NCBI RefSeq assembly: GCF_000014805.1
Contig: NC_008570.1
Coordinates: 807,501-871,500, forward strand
From: Aeromonas hydrophila subsp. hydrophila ATCC 7966
GTDB lineage: Bacteria; Pseudomonadota; Gammaproteobacteria; Enterobacterales; Aeromonadaceae
Direction of reading: 5' to 3'
Length of the DNA: 64,000 nucleotides
Every line of letters begins with the position of its first letter. Positions within the stretch are counted from its first letter, which is position 1. The notes under the pieces were generated by a model that worked only from the letters and a program-made list of their open reading frames with translations, was not told where the DNA came from and made no database searches. Made by a program: the position numbers and the translations under genes. Positions 9,714 through 18,618 of the stretch are shown piece after piece.

Positions 9714-10372
9714 ACCGCATTACCCCATTGTTGCTCCAGCCGACGCGAGGCGAGCGAGAGCGGATAGCAGACCAGAAAGAAAAACAGGAACAGCAGGCCG
9801 TAGATAAGCAGCGAGCCATAGGTGCGCTCGATGATCTGCTGGCCCACCTTGATCACCTCCACCACCCCGATCAGCACCGCCAGCGAGCTGGTCTTGATGA
9901 TGCGGGTGTAGATGTTGATGGTCGGCGGCGTCAGCCGTTGCAGCGCCTGGGGCAGCAGCACGTGGCGATAGAGCTGCCAGCGGGAGAGCCCGAGCGCCAG
10001 GCCGGCCTCCTGTTGACCACGAGCCAGGGATCCCAGGCCGCCGCGCACCACCTCCCCCACCTCGCTGGCGCCCCACAGGGCCAGCACCAGCACGGCGCAC
10101 CAGAAGGCCGGAATATCGAGGCCGAAGAAGATCGGCAAGCCGAAGAAGAAGAGGTAGAGCCACACCAGCACGGGCACCACCCGAAACAGCTCCAGATAGA
10201 CCCGGAGCACTCCCCGCGTCAGCCTTCCCCCCTGCTGGGCCAGCACGCCGTAACCGACCCCACCCAAGGTGGCGAACAGGATGGCGAGCAGCGAGATGGC
10301 GAGGGTCTGACCCGCGCCCACCGCCAGCAGCGGCAGCGCCTGCGTCAGCTGCTCAGTGACCGGACTGGACAT
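9710..10372 (-). CDS. Amino acid ABC transporter, permease 1
   Basis: A 220-residue HisM/GlnP-type permease with about five membrane helices and the EAA loop (EAGLALGLSRWQLYRHVLLPQAL) that contacts the ATPase. The open frame allows a start at 10396, but ATG at 10372 has a near-perfect AAAGGAGGG ribosome site 6 nt upstream and gives a protein the same length as the sister permease. It pairs with the permease at 10447 to form a heterodimeric channel. Confidence 0.9.
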   Translation of the reverse strand: MSSPVTEQLTQALPLLAVGAGQTLAISLLAILFATLGGVGYGVLAQQGGRLTRGVLRVYLELFRVVPVLVWLYLFFFGLPIFFGLDIPAFWCAVLVLALWGASEVGEVVRGGLGSLARGQQEAGLALGLSRWQLYRHVLLPQALQRLTPPTINIYTRIIKTSSLAVLIGVVEVIKVGQQIIERTYGSLLIYGLLFLFFFLVCYPLSLASRRLEQQWGNAV

Positions 10373-10446
10373 AGCGGTCCCTCCTTTCCTCTGCATTGGT
10401 GGCGAGTGACGGCGGTAGCAGGACGTTCGATGCCTGCATCAGTTGC

Positions 10447-11112
10447 TCAATGACCGAACTGACCATGTTGCAGCCTCCTTTCAACGACGCGCAGGGCAAG
10501 GGACAGCGGCAGAAAGATCAGCACGCACATCAAGGTCAGCACCGCCAGCATCTCGTAGGTCTTGTAGTAGAGGGCGATGTAGTTCTTGGTGGTGTAGAGC
10601 AGCTCTGGCACCGCCACCGCCGAGGCCACCGTGGTCTCTTTGAGCAGAAAGATGAAGTTGGCAAACAGCGCCGGCAGGCTGGCAAGCCAGGCCTGGGGCA
10701 GCTGGACGTGGCGCAGCAGTTGCCAGCGGGAGAGGCCGATGGCTCGCCCCGCCTCCAGCTGGCTGGGGGGGACCGCCTGAATGCCCGCCCGCAGCGCCTC
10801 GGTCAGGTAGCCGCCGCCGAGGAAGGTCATGGCGATCACCGCCGTGGCAAAGCCCGACAGCGACAGGCCGAGCGCCGGCAGCCCGAAGTAGAGAAAGAAC
10901 AGCTGGATCAGCAGCGGCGTGTTGCGGGCCAGCTCCACATAGGCGCGGATCACCCCGTTCAGCCAGGGCCTGTGCAGGCTTTGCAGCGTCACATTGAGCA
11001 GCGCCACGGCGAGCGAGGTGAGGATCACGATGGCGCCGAGCTGCAAGGTGACCCAGACCGATTGGCCGAACGCCGGCAGGGTGGTGAGAACAAAGGACCA
11101 GTCGAAGCTCAT
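10447..11112 (-). CDS. Amino acid ABC transporter, permease 2
   Basis: A 221-residue HisQ/GlnP-type permease with the EAA loop EAGRAIGLSRWQLLRHVQLPQAW. It clearly resembles the adjacent permease, consistent with an old duplication. A GGAGG site lies 9 nt before the ATG. The start overlaps the stop of the PLP enzyme gene by 4 bp. A 74-bp gap separates it from the permease 1 start, the only sizeable gap in the operon. Confidence 0.9.
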   Translation of the reverse strand: MSFDWSFVLTTLPAFGQSVWVTLQLGAIVILTSLAVALLNVTLQSLHRPWLNGVIRAYVELARNTPLLIQLFFLYFGLPALGLSLSGFATAVIAMTFLGGGYLTEALRAGIQAVPPSQLEAGRAIGLSRWQLLRHVQLPQAWLASLPALFANFIFLLKETTVASAVAVPELLYTTKNYIALYYKTYEMLAVLTLMCVLIFLPLSLALRVVERRLQHGQFGH

Positions 11113-12320
11113 GCCGGGATCCTCCCGTCGCGGCGCAGCCGCTGGGGCACGACCGTGATGGCGTCCGGGTACTTGATGCCGGCGCCAGTGTTGAGCACCA
11201 CCACCCGCTCGCCCCCCTGGATCCAGCCCGCTTCCCGCAGCTGGCGGGCGGCTGCGAAGGCGGCCGCCCCTTCCGGGCAGACGAAGCAGCCCTCCTGGGA
11301 GGCGAGTTGACGCAGCTCGCGCTGGATGGCGCCGTCTTCCACCGCGATGGCGCAGCCCTCGGTGCGATAGAGGGCATCCAGCACCAGAAAATCCCCCAGC
11401 GCCTTGGGTACGTTGATGCCGAACGCCAGGGTCTGGGAGTCGGGCCAGAAGCGCGATTCGCGCTCCCCCTGCTGCCAGGCCTGGACGATGGGGGCGCAGC
11501 CGCTCGCCTGCACCGCCACCAGTCGCGGCAGCGGCCCCTGCACCCAGCCTAGCTCCTGCAACTCCCGCAGCGCCTTGTAGATGCCGATGAGGCCGACCCC
11601 GCCGCCGGTGGGGTAGAGGATCACGTCCGGCAGGGTCCAGCCAAGCTGCTCGGCGATTTCAAACCCCATGGTTTTCTTGCCCTCGATGCGATAGGGCTCC
11701 TTGAGGGTGGAGGCATCAAACAACCCCTGCTGCGCCACCGCCTCGGCCACCTGGCGACCGGCGTCGCTGATGAGGCCGTCCACCAGATAGAGGCGGGCAC
11801 CGGCCAGGGCGCTCTCCAGTCTTGTGATGGCGGGGGCCGCTTGCGGCTGGACTATGGTGCTGCGCAAGCCGGCGCGGGCGCCGTAGAGTGCCCAGGCCGC
11901 GCCGGCGTTGCCGTTGGTGGGCATGGCGAAGTGGGTGAGGCCGAGTTCGCGGGCGCGGGAGACGCCGACCGCGGCGCCGCGGGCCTTGAAGGAGCCGGTG
12001 GGGGTGAGGCTCTCATCCTTCATCCAGAGATCCGGAATGCCAACCTGTTTGCCGAGGCGCGGCAGCGGCAACAGCGGGGTGAAGCCTTCCCCCAGGGTGA
12101 CCACCTGGGCGGGGTCGCGCACCGGCAGCAGCTCGTGGTAGCGCCACAGGCTGGCGGGGCGCCCCAGCAGGGCGGCCGGATGCCAGGCCTGCTTCAGGGC
12201 CTCGAGGTCGTAGCTGGCCAGCAAGGGGGCGCCGACCGGGCTCAGCTGCTGGGGCTGATCGGCATCCACAATCTCGCCGGTCTTGCTGCAACGCAGATGT
12301 GATAGGTAGCTGTACGGCAT
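11109..12320 (-). CDS. Threonine-synthase-like PLP enzyme, first gene of the ABC operon
   Basis: A 403-residue fold-type II pyridoxal phosphate enzyme closest in pattern to the plant/archaeal-type threonine synthase family. Lys112 in GSFKARGA is the likely PLP Schiff-base residue, the phosphate-binding loop is PTGGGVG and a substrate loop is PTNGNAGAAW. The N-terminus HLRCSKTGE resembles the zinc-knuckle start found in this family. Canonical threonine synthesis genes thrA and thrB are not nearby. Coupling to an amino acid importer suggests a catabolic or interconverting role on the imported amino acid (for example a lyase or beta-replacement reaction). Automated pipelines would call it threonine synthase; I would keep the function open. 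Confidence 0.75.
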   Translation of the reverse strand: MPYSYLSHLRCSKTGEIVDADQPQQLSPVGAPLLASYDLEALKQAWHPAALLGRPASLWRYHELLPVRDPAQVVTLGEGFTPLLPLPRLGKQVGIPDLWMKDESLTPTGSFKARGAAVGVSRARELGLTHFAMPTNGNAGAAWALYGARAGLRSTIVQPQAAPAITRLESALAGARLYLVDGLISDAGRQVAEAVAQQGLFDASTLKEPYRIEGKKTMGFEIAEQLGWTLPDVILYPTGGGVGLIGIYKALRELQELGWVQGPLPRLVAVQASGCAPIVQAWQQGERESRFWPDSQTLAFGINVPKALGDFLVLDALYRTEGCAIAVEDGAIQRELRQLASQEGCFVCPEGAAAFAAARQLREAGWIQGGERVVVLNTGAGIKYPDAITVVPQRLRRDGRIPA

Positions 12321-12555
12321 GCTTTATCCTGAATGAGTCGAGATGGTCAGTCGCTTATTCCATCCTGTGACCCAAGTGCCGGATAACAAACAAAATAAAC
12401 TGGCAAACCTAAGCGAAAAAATTCATATGACTCCGATTGGTCAGGGTTGTGGCGGCTTCCCGCTCATGTCGCGTGTTCACCCGCTGGGGGGTTGGGCCGT
12501 CCGGCACTCTTTGCTAACCTGCCCGCTTCACCCGAAATCGCAGGGAGCCGCATCG

Positions 12556-14703
12556 ATGCGAGCCATTGTCAGCCTGCTGGCCCTGTCACTGCTGTGTGCG
12601 TGCAGTGGCCAGTCAACCAAAGAGGATGCCATGTCAGGGAAAGCGCGCCTTCACTACCCCGTCACCCGCCAGGGTGAGCAGGTGGATCACTACTTCGGCC
12701 AGGCCGTGGCCGACCCCTATCGCTGGCTGGAAGATGATCGCAGCCCCGAGACCGAGGCCTGGGTCAAGGCCCAGAACGCCGTGACCCGGGACTACCTGGC
12801 ACAGATCCCGTATCGCGCCGCCATCAAGGAGAAGCTCGCCTCTTCCTGGAACTACGCCAAGGAGGGGGCGCCGTTTCGCGAAGGGCGCTACCACTACTTC
12901 TTCAAGAACGACGGCCTGCAGAACCAGAACGTGCTGTGGCGCCAGTTGGAGGGCAAGCCGGCCGAGGTGTTCCTCGATCCCAATACCCTCAGCCCCGACG
13001 GCACCACGGCGCTGGATCAGCTGAGCTTCTCCCGCGATGGCCGCATCCTGGCCTACTCCTTGTCGCTGGCCGGCAGCGACTGGCGCGAGATCCACCTGAT
13101 GGACGTACAGAGCAAGCAGCCGCTGGAGGCGCCCCTCAAGGACGTGAAGTTCAGCGGCATCAGCTGGCTCGGCAACGAGGGCTTCTTCTACTCGAGCTAC
13201 GACAAGCCAGATGGCAGCGAGCTGTCGGCCAAGACCGATCAGCACAAGGTCTATTTCCACCGGCTCGGCACGGCGCAGGAGGATGACCGGCTGGTGTTCG
13301 GCGCCATCCCGGCCCAGCACCACCGCTACGTGGGGGCGACCGTCACCGAAGATGATCGCTTCCTGCTCATCTCGGCGGCGAACTCCACCTCCGGCAACCG
13401 CCTCTATGTGAAGGATCTGAGCCAGGAGAACGCGCCGCTGCTGACGGTGCAGGGGGATCTGGACGCGGACGTGAGCCTGGTGGACAACCAGGGCAGCACC
13501 CTTTACCTGCTGACCAACCGGGACGCCCCCAACCGCCGGCTGGTTACGGTGGATGCCGCCAACCCGGGACCGGCCCGCTGGCGGGATCTCATCCCCGAGC
13601 GTCAGCAGGTGCTGACGGTGCACAGCGGCAGCGGCTATCTGTTCGCCGAGTACATGGTGGATGCCACCGCCCGGGTCGAGCAGTTCGACTATGAGGGCAA
13701 GCGGGTGCGCGAGGTGGCGCTGCCCGGCCTTGGCAGCGTCAGCGGCTTCAACGGCAAGCACGATGATCCCGCCCTCTACTTCGGTTTCGAGAACTATGCC
13801 CAGCCGCCCACGCTTTACCGGTTCGAGCCAAAAAGCGGCGCCATCAGCCTCTATCGCGCCTCAGCGGCGCCGTTCAAGCCGGAGGATTACGTCTCCGAGC
13901 AGCGCTTCTACCAGAGCAAGGACGGCACCCGGGTGCCGCTCATCATCAGCTACCGCAAGGGCCTCAAACTCGATGGCAGCAACCCGACCATCCTCTACGG
14001 CTACGGCGGTTTCGACGTGAGCCTGACCCCGAGCTTCAGCGTGTCGGTGGCCAACTGGCTGGATCTGGGGGGCGTCTATGCGGTGGCCAACTTGCGCGGG
14101 GGCGGCGAGTACGGCCAGGCCTGGCACCTGGCGGGCACCAGGATGAACAAGCAGAACGTGTTCGACGACTTCATCGCGGCGGCCGAGTATCTCAAGGCCG
14201 AGGGCTACACCCGCACCGAGCGGCTGGCGATCCGCGGTGGCTCCAACGGCGGTCTGCTGGTGGGGGCTGTGATGACCCAGCGGCCGGATCTGATGCGGGT
14301 TGCCCTGCCGGCGGTGGGGGTGCTCGACATGCTGCGCTACCACACCTTCACCGCCGGGGCTGGCTGGGCCTATGACTATGGCACCAGCGCCGACAGCGAG
14401 GCGATGTTCGACTACCTGAAGGGCTACTCGCCGCTGCACAACGTCCGACCCGGGGTCAGCTACCCCTCGACTATGGTGACCACGGCGGATCACGACGATC
14501 GGGTGGTGCCGGCCCACTCCTTCAAGTTTGCCGCCACTCTGCAGGCCGACAATGGCGGCCCCCATCCCCAGCTCATCCGCATCGAGACCAATGCCGGGCA
14601 CGGGGCGGGCACGCCGGTGGCGAAACTGATCGAGCAGAGTGCGGACATCTATGCCTTCACCCTGTACGAGATGGGTTATCAGCAGTTGCCGCGTCAGCCT
14701 TGA
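12556..14703 (+). CDS. Prolyl oligopeptidase (prolyl endopeptidase), S9A family
   Basis: A serine peptidase cutting short peptides after proline: N-terminal hydrolase lid, seven-bladed propeller at about 100-450 and C-terminal alpha/beta hydrolase. The catalytic Ser is in GGSNGG (residue 563 here, 538 counted from the internal Met), the Asp in DHDDRVV and the His in NAGHGAG. From memory it is almost identical to the 690-residue Aeromonas prolyl endopeptidase of known structure, which starts at [10 protein letters not shown] (12631). ATG at 12556 adds 25 residues with a hydrophobic stretch and an LCAC lipobox, so the native form may be a lipoprotein; hence the longer start. It is a single gene, divergent from the PLP enzyme gene across a gap of about 235 bp in which I recognise no clear operator. 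Confidence 0.93.
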   Translation: MRAIVSLLALSLLCACSGQSTKEDAMSGKARLHYPVTRQGEQVDHYFGQAVADPYRWLEDDRSPETEAWVKAQNAVTRDYLAQIPYRAAIKEKLASSWNYAKEGAPFREGRYHYFFKNDGLQNQNVLWRQLEGKPAEVFLDPNTLSPDGTTALDQLSFSRDGRILAYSLSLAGSDWREIHLMDVQSKQPLEAPLKDVKFSGISWLGNEGFFYSSYDKPDGSELSAKTDQHKVYFHRLGTAQEDDRLVFGAIPAQHHRYVGATVTEDDRFLLISAANSTSGNRLYVKDLSQENAPLLTVQGDLDADVSLVDNQGSTLYLLTNRDAPNRRLVTVDAANPGPARWRDLIPERQQVLTVHSGSGYLFAEYMVDATARVEQFDYEGKRVREVALPGLGSVSGFNGKHDDPALYFGFENYAQPPTLYRFEPKSGAISLYRASAAPFKPEDYVSEQRFYQSKDGTRVPLIISYRKGLKLDGSNPTILYGYGGFDVSLTPSFSVSVANWLDLGGVYAVANLRGGGEYGQAWHLAGTRMNKQNVFDDFIAAAEYLKAEGYTRTERLAIRGGSNGGLLVGAVMTQRPDLMRVALPAVGVLDMLRYHTFTAGAGWAYDYGTSADSEAMFDYLKGYSPLHNVRPGVSYPSTMVTTADHDDRVVPAHSFKFAATLQADNGGPHPQLIRIETNAGHGAGTPVAKLIEQSADIYAFTLYEMGYQQLPRQP

Positions 14704-14740
14704 TCCGGGTGAGACGGGCGCCAGCCATCCACTATCATCA

Positions 14741-14761
14741 GGGCCCTGCGGGGCCCTTTTC
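14741..14761 (+). terminator. Terminator after prolyl oligopeptidase
   Basis: GGGCCC-TGCG-GGGCCC followed by TTTT, 37 nt after the stop codon: a short GC-rich rho-independent terminator. Confidence 0.85.
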
Positions 14762-14906
14762 ATTGCCGCGCGTTGGAGGGCCTGCGCTGGCAGCACTGGC
14801 TGCGACCATCCCTGTCTCGCCGCTGGCCCGTTTTGGCAGACGGGCCCCATCTGTCATCCCCCCGGTGGTATAGTCAGCCACAAGATCCGCATTCAAGGAG
14901 TCCATC

Positions 14907-17066
14907 GTGAAGAAGATCATCTACATCCTGCTGGGACTGGCGCTGGCGGCCGTGGTGGCCATCGCCGCCCTGGTGTCCCTCATCGATCCCAATCAGTTCA
15001 AGCCCCAGCTGGTGGAACAGGTGCGCAAGAGCACCGGCCGCGAGCTGGTGATACAAGGGGATATCGGCTGGCGTTTCTGGCCAAGCCTCGGCCTCTCCCT
15101 TGAGCAGGTGGCGCTGCGCAACCCCGCCGGCTTTGCCGAGCCCGACCTGGTGCGCTTCACGCGCGGGGAGGCCTCGGTGGGCCTGCTGCCGCTGCTCTCC
15201 CACAAGCTTGAGATCGGCAAGGTGACCCTGAGCGGCGCCCATCTGTTTATCCAGACCAAGGCTGACGGCAGCTCCAACCTGAGCGATCTGCTCAAGGCCT
15301 CCGCCGAGCCCAAGGGGGAGGCGACGACCTCCGAGCCAGCCGCAACGACGTCCCCGCCCGCCAGTGACAAGCAGCCCTGGCAGATCAGCCTGCAAGGGGT
15401 GGAGCTGCAACAGGCCAGCGCCCTGCTGCAGGACGATCGCAACGGCACCGTCTCCCGCCTCGAACAGCTGGACCTGAACCTGGGCCAGCTGGCGGTCGAT
15501 CAATGGGTACCGGTGACCCTGGCCGCCAAGGGGGCCCAGGGTGAGCTGGCGTTTGATCTAAAGGGGGCGGCCCAGCTCAAGCTGGCGCCCGATGCCAGCC
15601 GCAGCGAGCTGAAAGATGTCGCGCTGGCGGGGAGCCTGAGCGAACCGACCCAGCGGCTGGATGCCTTCTCTCTCAAGGCCGACCGGCTGGCGCTGGGACA
15701 GTGGAGCAGCCTCACCCTCAGTCTGCAGGGGGCACAGGGGGCGGCGGACAAGCCGACCCTGGCCGGTACGCTGGAAGGAACCCTCAAGGCGCGGCTCGAT
15801 GAGAACCGGCAACTGCTGGAGATGTCGGATGCCGTGCTGGCCGCCAAGTTGAGTGGCGATGCCCTGCCGCGCCCGCAGATGCAGGTGAAGCTGGCGGGCT
15901 TTGCCCGCGCCGAGCTGGGCAAACAGGCCGTCACCCTCAGCAACCTGGTGATGGGAGTGGATGATGCCCTGCTGAGCGGCAACGGCAGCGTGCAGCTGGG
16001 TGCCGTGCCCAGGGTGGCGTTCGACCTGAAGGGGGAGAAGCTTGACCTGGACAGTTGGCTCGGTCAGCCGGCCAAGACTGCCCCTGTGGCCGCTACCTCG
16101 GGCGCTGCCGCGCCGGCCGGAACAAAGGCGCAGACCGCTGCGCCCGCCGCCAAGGCGCTCTCAATGCAAGAGCCCGACCTGACCGCCCTCAAATCGGTGG
16201 ACCTGGCGGGCCGGCTGCAACTGGGCAGCCTGCGATTGAAGGGGCTGGATCTGAGCGCCGTCGATCTGCAGCTGGCCCTGGCCGGTGGCCAGCTCACCCT
16301 CAAGCAGTTCAGCGCCGGGGTGGCCGGCGGTCAGGTGACCGCCAGCGGCGTGCTCGATGCCCGTCAGCAGCCGGCCCGCTATCAGGTGCACAAGCGGGTG
16401 CAAGGGGTCGATGTGCGGCCGCTGCTGCAGACCCTGGCCCAGACCGACCTGCTGGAAGGCAAGGGGGATCTGGAGGTGGAGGCGCAGGGCTCAGGACTTT
16501 CCGAGCAGGCGCTGCGCAGCCGGATGCAGGGCAAGGTGAGCCTCAGACTGAGCGACGGTGCCCTGCACGGCATCAACCTGGCGGAGATGATCCGCGAGGC
16601 ACGGGCCACCCTGACCGGCAAGGGGGCGGATCAGGTGAAGGAGGTGCGCAAGACCGATTTCAGCGCGCTTACCGCCAGCTTCCGGATTGCCGACGGGGTT
16701 GCCAGGAGCGACGACATCCAGCTGTTTGCCCCCGCCCTGCGGGTGCAGGGGCAGGGCCAGACCGCCCTGGTGCCGGAGACCCTCGACTTCCTGTTCCTCA
16801 CCTCGGTGGTGGAGAGCAGCAAGGGGCAGGGGGGCAAGAGCGTGGACGAGCTCAAGGACATCACCATACCGGTGCGCATCGGCGGCCACTGGCAGGCGCC
16901 GAGCTACCGGCTCGACGTGAAGGCCTTGCTCAGCAACAACAAGCTGCTCGAGGAGAAGGCTCGCAAGGAGGCCGAGCGCGGTCTCAAGAAGCTGCTGGGT
17001 GACAAGGCCGACAGCGAAGGGGTGAAAGGGGTGGCCGATCAGCTGCTCAAGGGCTTGTTCAAATAG
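14907..17066 (+). CDS. asmA: AsmA-family envelope protein
   Basis: A 719-residue AsmA-like protein, inner-membrane anchored with a large periplasmic beta-groove domain. Family members affect outer membrane assembly and lipid transport. A single N-terminal membrane helix lies at 4-25, followed by the hallmark region (IDPNQFKPQLVEQVRKSTGRELVIQGDIGWRFWPSLGL is the family start; only its opening is quoted for identity: IDPNQFKP). The C-terminal AsmA domain includes DFSALTASFRIADGVA. Low-complexity Ala/Thr/Pro linkers sit at about 130-155 and 390-415. The start is GTG at 14907, chosen because AAGGAG lies 6 nt upstream. It is about 100 residues longer than E. coli AsmA, mostly from the linkers. Confidence 0.9.
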   Translation: MKKIIYILLGLALAAVVAIAALVSLIDPNQFKPQLVEQVRKSTGRELVIQGDIGWRFWPSLGLSLEQVALRNPAGFAEPDLVRFTRGEASVGLLPLLSHKLEIGKVTLSGAHLFIQTKADGSSNLSDLLKASAEPKGEATTSEPAATTSPPASDKQPWQISLQGVELQQASALLQDDRNGTVSRLEQLDLNLGQLAVDQWVPVTLAAKGAQGELAFDLKGAAQLKLAPDASRSELKDVALAGSLSEPTQRLDAFSLKADRLALGQWSSLTLSLQGAQGAADKPTLAGTLEGTLKARLDENRQLLEMSDAVLAAKLSGDALPRPQMQVKLAGFARAELGKQAVTLSNLVMGVDDALLSGNGSVQLGAVPRVAFDLKGEKLDLDSWLGQPAKTAPVAATSGAAAPAGTKAQTAAPAAKALSMQEPDLTALKSVDLAGRLQLGSLRLKGLDLSAVDLQLALAGGQLTLKQFSAGVAGGQVTASGVLDARQQPARYQVHKRVQGVDVRPLLQTLAQTDLLEGKGDLEVEAQGSGLSEQALRSRMQGKVSLRLSDGALHGINLAEMIREARATLTGKGADQVKEVRKTDFSALTASFRIADGVARSDDIQLFAPALRVQGQGQTALVPETLDFLFLTSVVESSKGQGGKSVDELKDITIPVRIGGHWQAPSYRLDVKALLSNNKLLEEKARKEAERGLKKLLGDKADSEGVKGVADQLLKGLFK

Positions 17067-17092
17067 CCCCTGCCTTTCGCGTTATCGCCATG

Positions 17093-17117
17093 CAGAGCCC
17101 GCCCCGTGCGGGCTCTG
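17093..17117. terminator. Hairpin after asmA
   Basis: CAGAGCCCGC and GCGGGCTCTG form a 10-bp perfect stem with a five-base loop. No T run follows on either strand, so it may act as an mRNA-stabilising hairpin or a weak terminator. Confidence 0.5.
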
Positions 17118-17241
17118 TGCATTGTGGGTCGCTGCCTGGCAAGGTGTTTAAGCGGGATGCTGCCGGCGTCGGTAGCGAAAGAGAGGGGTGTTTGGGCCGG
17201 ACAAAGATGGTATCACTGTGGTTTTACCAAGGAGCAGATGA

Positions 17242-17778
17242 ATGAGTCGAAGTGAAATCGCAAGAGAGACATCCCATCCGGACTGGCCGCTGGTCTGGCA
17301 GATCTACGGCAGCAGCTTTCCCCGCTACGAACAGCGCCAGCCGCAGCATCAAGAGCGCAAGATGGCAGACTCCCGCTTTCACTGTCAGCTCTTTTATCAG
17401 GGCGAGCAGCTGCTCGGCTTTATCTTCTGGTGGGACTGCGGCGAGCAGATCTACATCGAACACCTGGCCATCAACCCGGCCCTGCGCGGCCAGAACCACG
17501 GCTCACGCCTGCTTGCCGCCTTCTGCGAGACGGCGGGACGCCCGGTCATCCTGGAGATAGACCCGCCAGAGGACGAGATAGCCCTTCGCCGGCTGCGCTT
17601 CTATCAGTCACTGGGTTTTTGCCTGAACGAGCATGATCACGTGCACCCGCCCTATCAGCCGGATCATCAAGGCCATGCGCTGCGGGTGCTGAGCTATCCG
17701 GCCCCGCTCGATGAGCAGGGGTACCGGCGCTTCAACAAGGTGCTGGTGGAGACTGTGATGGATCACGGCCCTGGCTGA
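17242..17778 (+). CDS. GNAT-family N-acetyltransferase
   Basis: A 178-residue GNAT protein. The acetyl-CoA binding pattern appears as YIEHLAINPALRGQNHGSRLL (motif A, R/Q-x-x-G-x-G/A variant) followed by motif B near FYQSLGFCLNEHD. AAGGAG lies 8 nt before the ATG. The substrate is unknown. The next gene (SDR) begins 55 bp later in the same direction, so the two may be co-transcribed. Confidence 0.8.
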   Translation: MSRSEIARETSHPDWPLVWQIYGSSFPRYEQRQPQHQERKMADSRFHCQLFYQGEQLLGFIFWWDCGEQIYIEHLAINPALRGQNHGSRLLAAFCETAGRPVILEIDPPEDEIALRRLRFYQSLGFCLNEHDHVHPPYQPDHQGHALRVLSYPAPLDEQGYRRFNKVLVETVMDHGPG

Positions 17779-17833
17779 CACGGCTGCCATCCATCTCGCA
17801 GTGCCACCATGCGCCACACGACCAGGAGGGTCC

Positions 17834-18568
17834 ATGAACAAACGGGTGCTGATCACCGGCGGCGGCAGAGGCATTGGCGCTGCTACCGCCCGCCATCTGG
17901 CGGGGCAGGGCTATCATCTGTGCCTCAACTATCGCCATGACAAGGGCAGTGCCGAGGCGCTGGTGGCCGAGATCCTGGCCTCCCATCCGGTCCGCTGCAT
18001 CGCGGTGCAGGCCGATGTCGGGGTGGAGGCCGAGGTGGTGCGTCTGTTCGAGGAGATGGACGCGCGGCTTGGCCCCGTCACTCATCTGGTCAACAACGCC
18101 GGCAGGCTGCAGCCGCAGATGCGGGTGCTGGAGATGAGCGCCGAGCGCATCAACCAGACCCTGACCACCAATGTCACCAGCTGCTTTCTCTGCTGCCGCG
18201 AGGCGGTGCGCCGGATGACGGCGGGGGGCGCCATCGTCAATGTCTCCTCGGCCGCCGCCCGGTTGGGCTCGGCGGGGGAGTACGTGGACTATGCCGCCGC
18301 CAAGGGGGCTGTCGACGTGCTGACCAGGGGGTTGTCGCTGGAGGTGGCGGCCCAGGGGATCCGGGTCAACGGGGTGCGTCCGGGTTTCATCTACACCGAC
18401 ATGCACGCCGACGGCGGCGAGCCCGGTCGGGTCGACCGGGTGAAGGGGCAGATCCCGCTGCAACGGGGTGGTCAGCCGGCCGAGGTGGCCGCCGCCATCG
18501 CCTGGCTGCTGTCTGACGAGGCTTCCTACGTTACCGGCACCTTCATCGACGTGGCCGGCGGGCGCTGA
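17834..18568 (+). CDS. Short-chain dehydrogenase/reductase
   Basis: A 244-residue classical SDR. It has the cofactor motif TGGGRGIG at 7-14, NNAG, Ser at about 138 (NVSSAAA), catalytic Tyr153 and Lys157 (YAAAK) and the C-terminal PG...T pattern. The NYRHDKG region after beta-2 suggests NADP(H). AGGAGGG lies just before ATG 17834, which rules out the longer upstream frame. The C-terminus SYVTGTFIDVAGGR is typical of FabG-like SDRs, but this is not the fabG of the fatty acid cluster. Substrate unknown. Confidence 0.88.
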   Translation: MNKRVLITGGGRGIGAATARHLAGQGYHLCLNYRHDKGSAEALVAEILASHPVRCIAVQADVGVEAEVVRLFEEMDARLGPVTHLVNNAGRLQPQMRVLEMSAERINQTLTTNVTSCFLCCREAVRRMTAGGAIVNVSSAAARLGSAGEYVDYAAAKGAVDVLTRGLSLEVAAQGIRVNGVRPGFIYTDMHADGGEPGRVDRVKGQIPLQRGGQPAEVAAAIAWLLSDEASYVTGTFIDVAGGR

Positions 18569-18592
18569 CCCCGACCCGAGAGTGAATACAAC

Positions 18593-18617
18593 AAGGGGCG
18601 CCTCGGCGCCCCTTCGG
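18593..18617. terminator. Bidirectional terminator between SDR gene and glnE
   Basis: AAGGGGCGCC and GGCGCCCCTT form a 10-bp stem between two convergent genes. The flanking runs (CGGTTTATT to the right, TTGT on the other strand) are modest. Position supports use by both genes. Confidence 0.7.
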
Positions 18618-18618
18618 T

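Noticed and set aside
17093..17117. A rho-independent terminator after asmA with full confidence
   Set aside because: The stem is good but no T run follows on either strand, so it is listed only as a hairpin of uncertain function.
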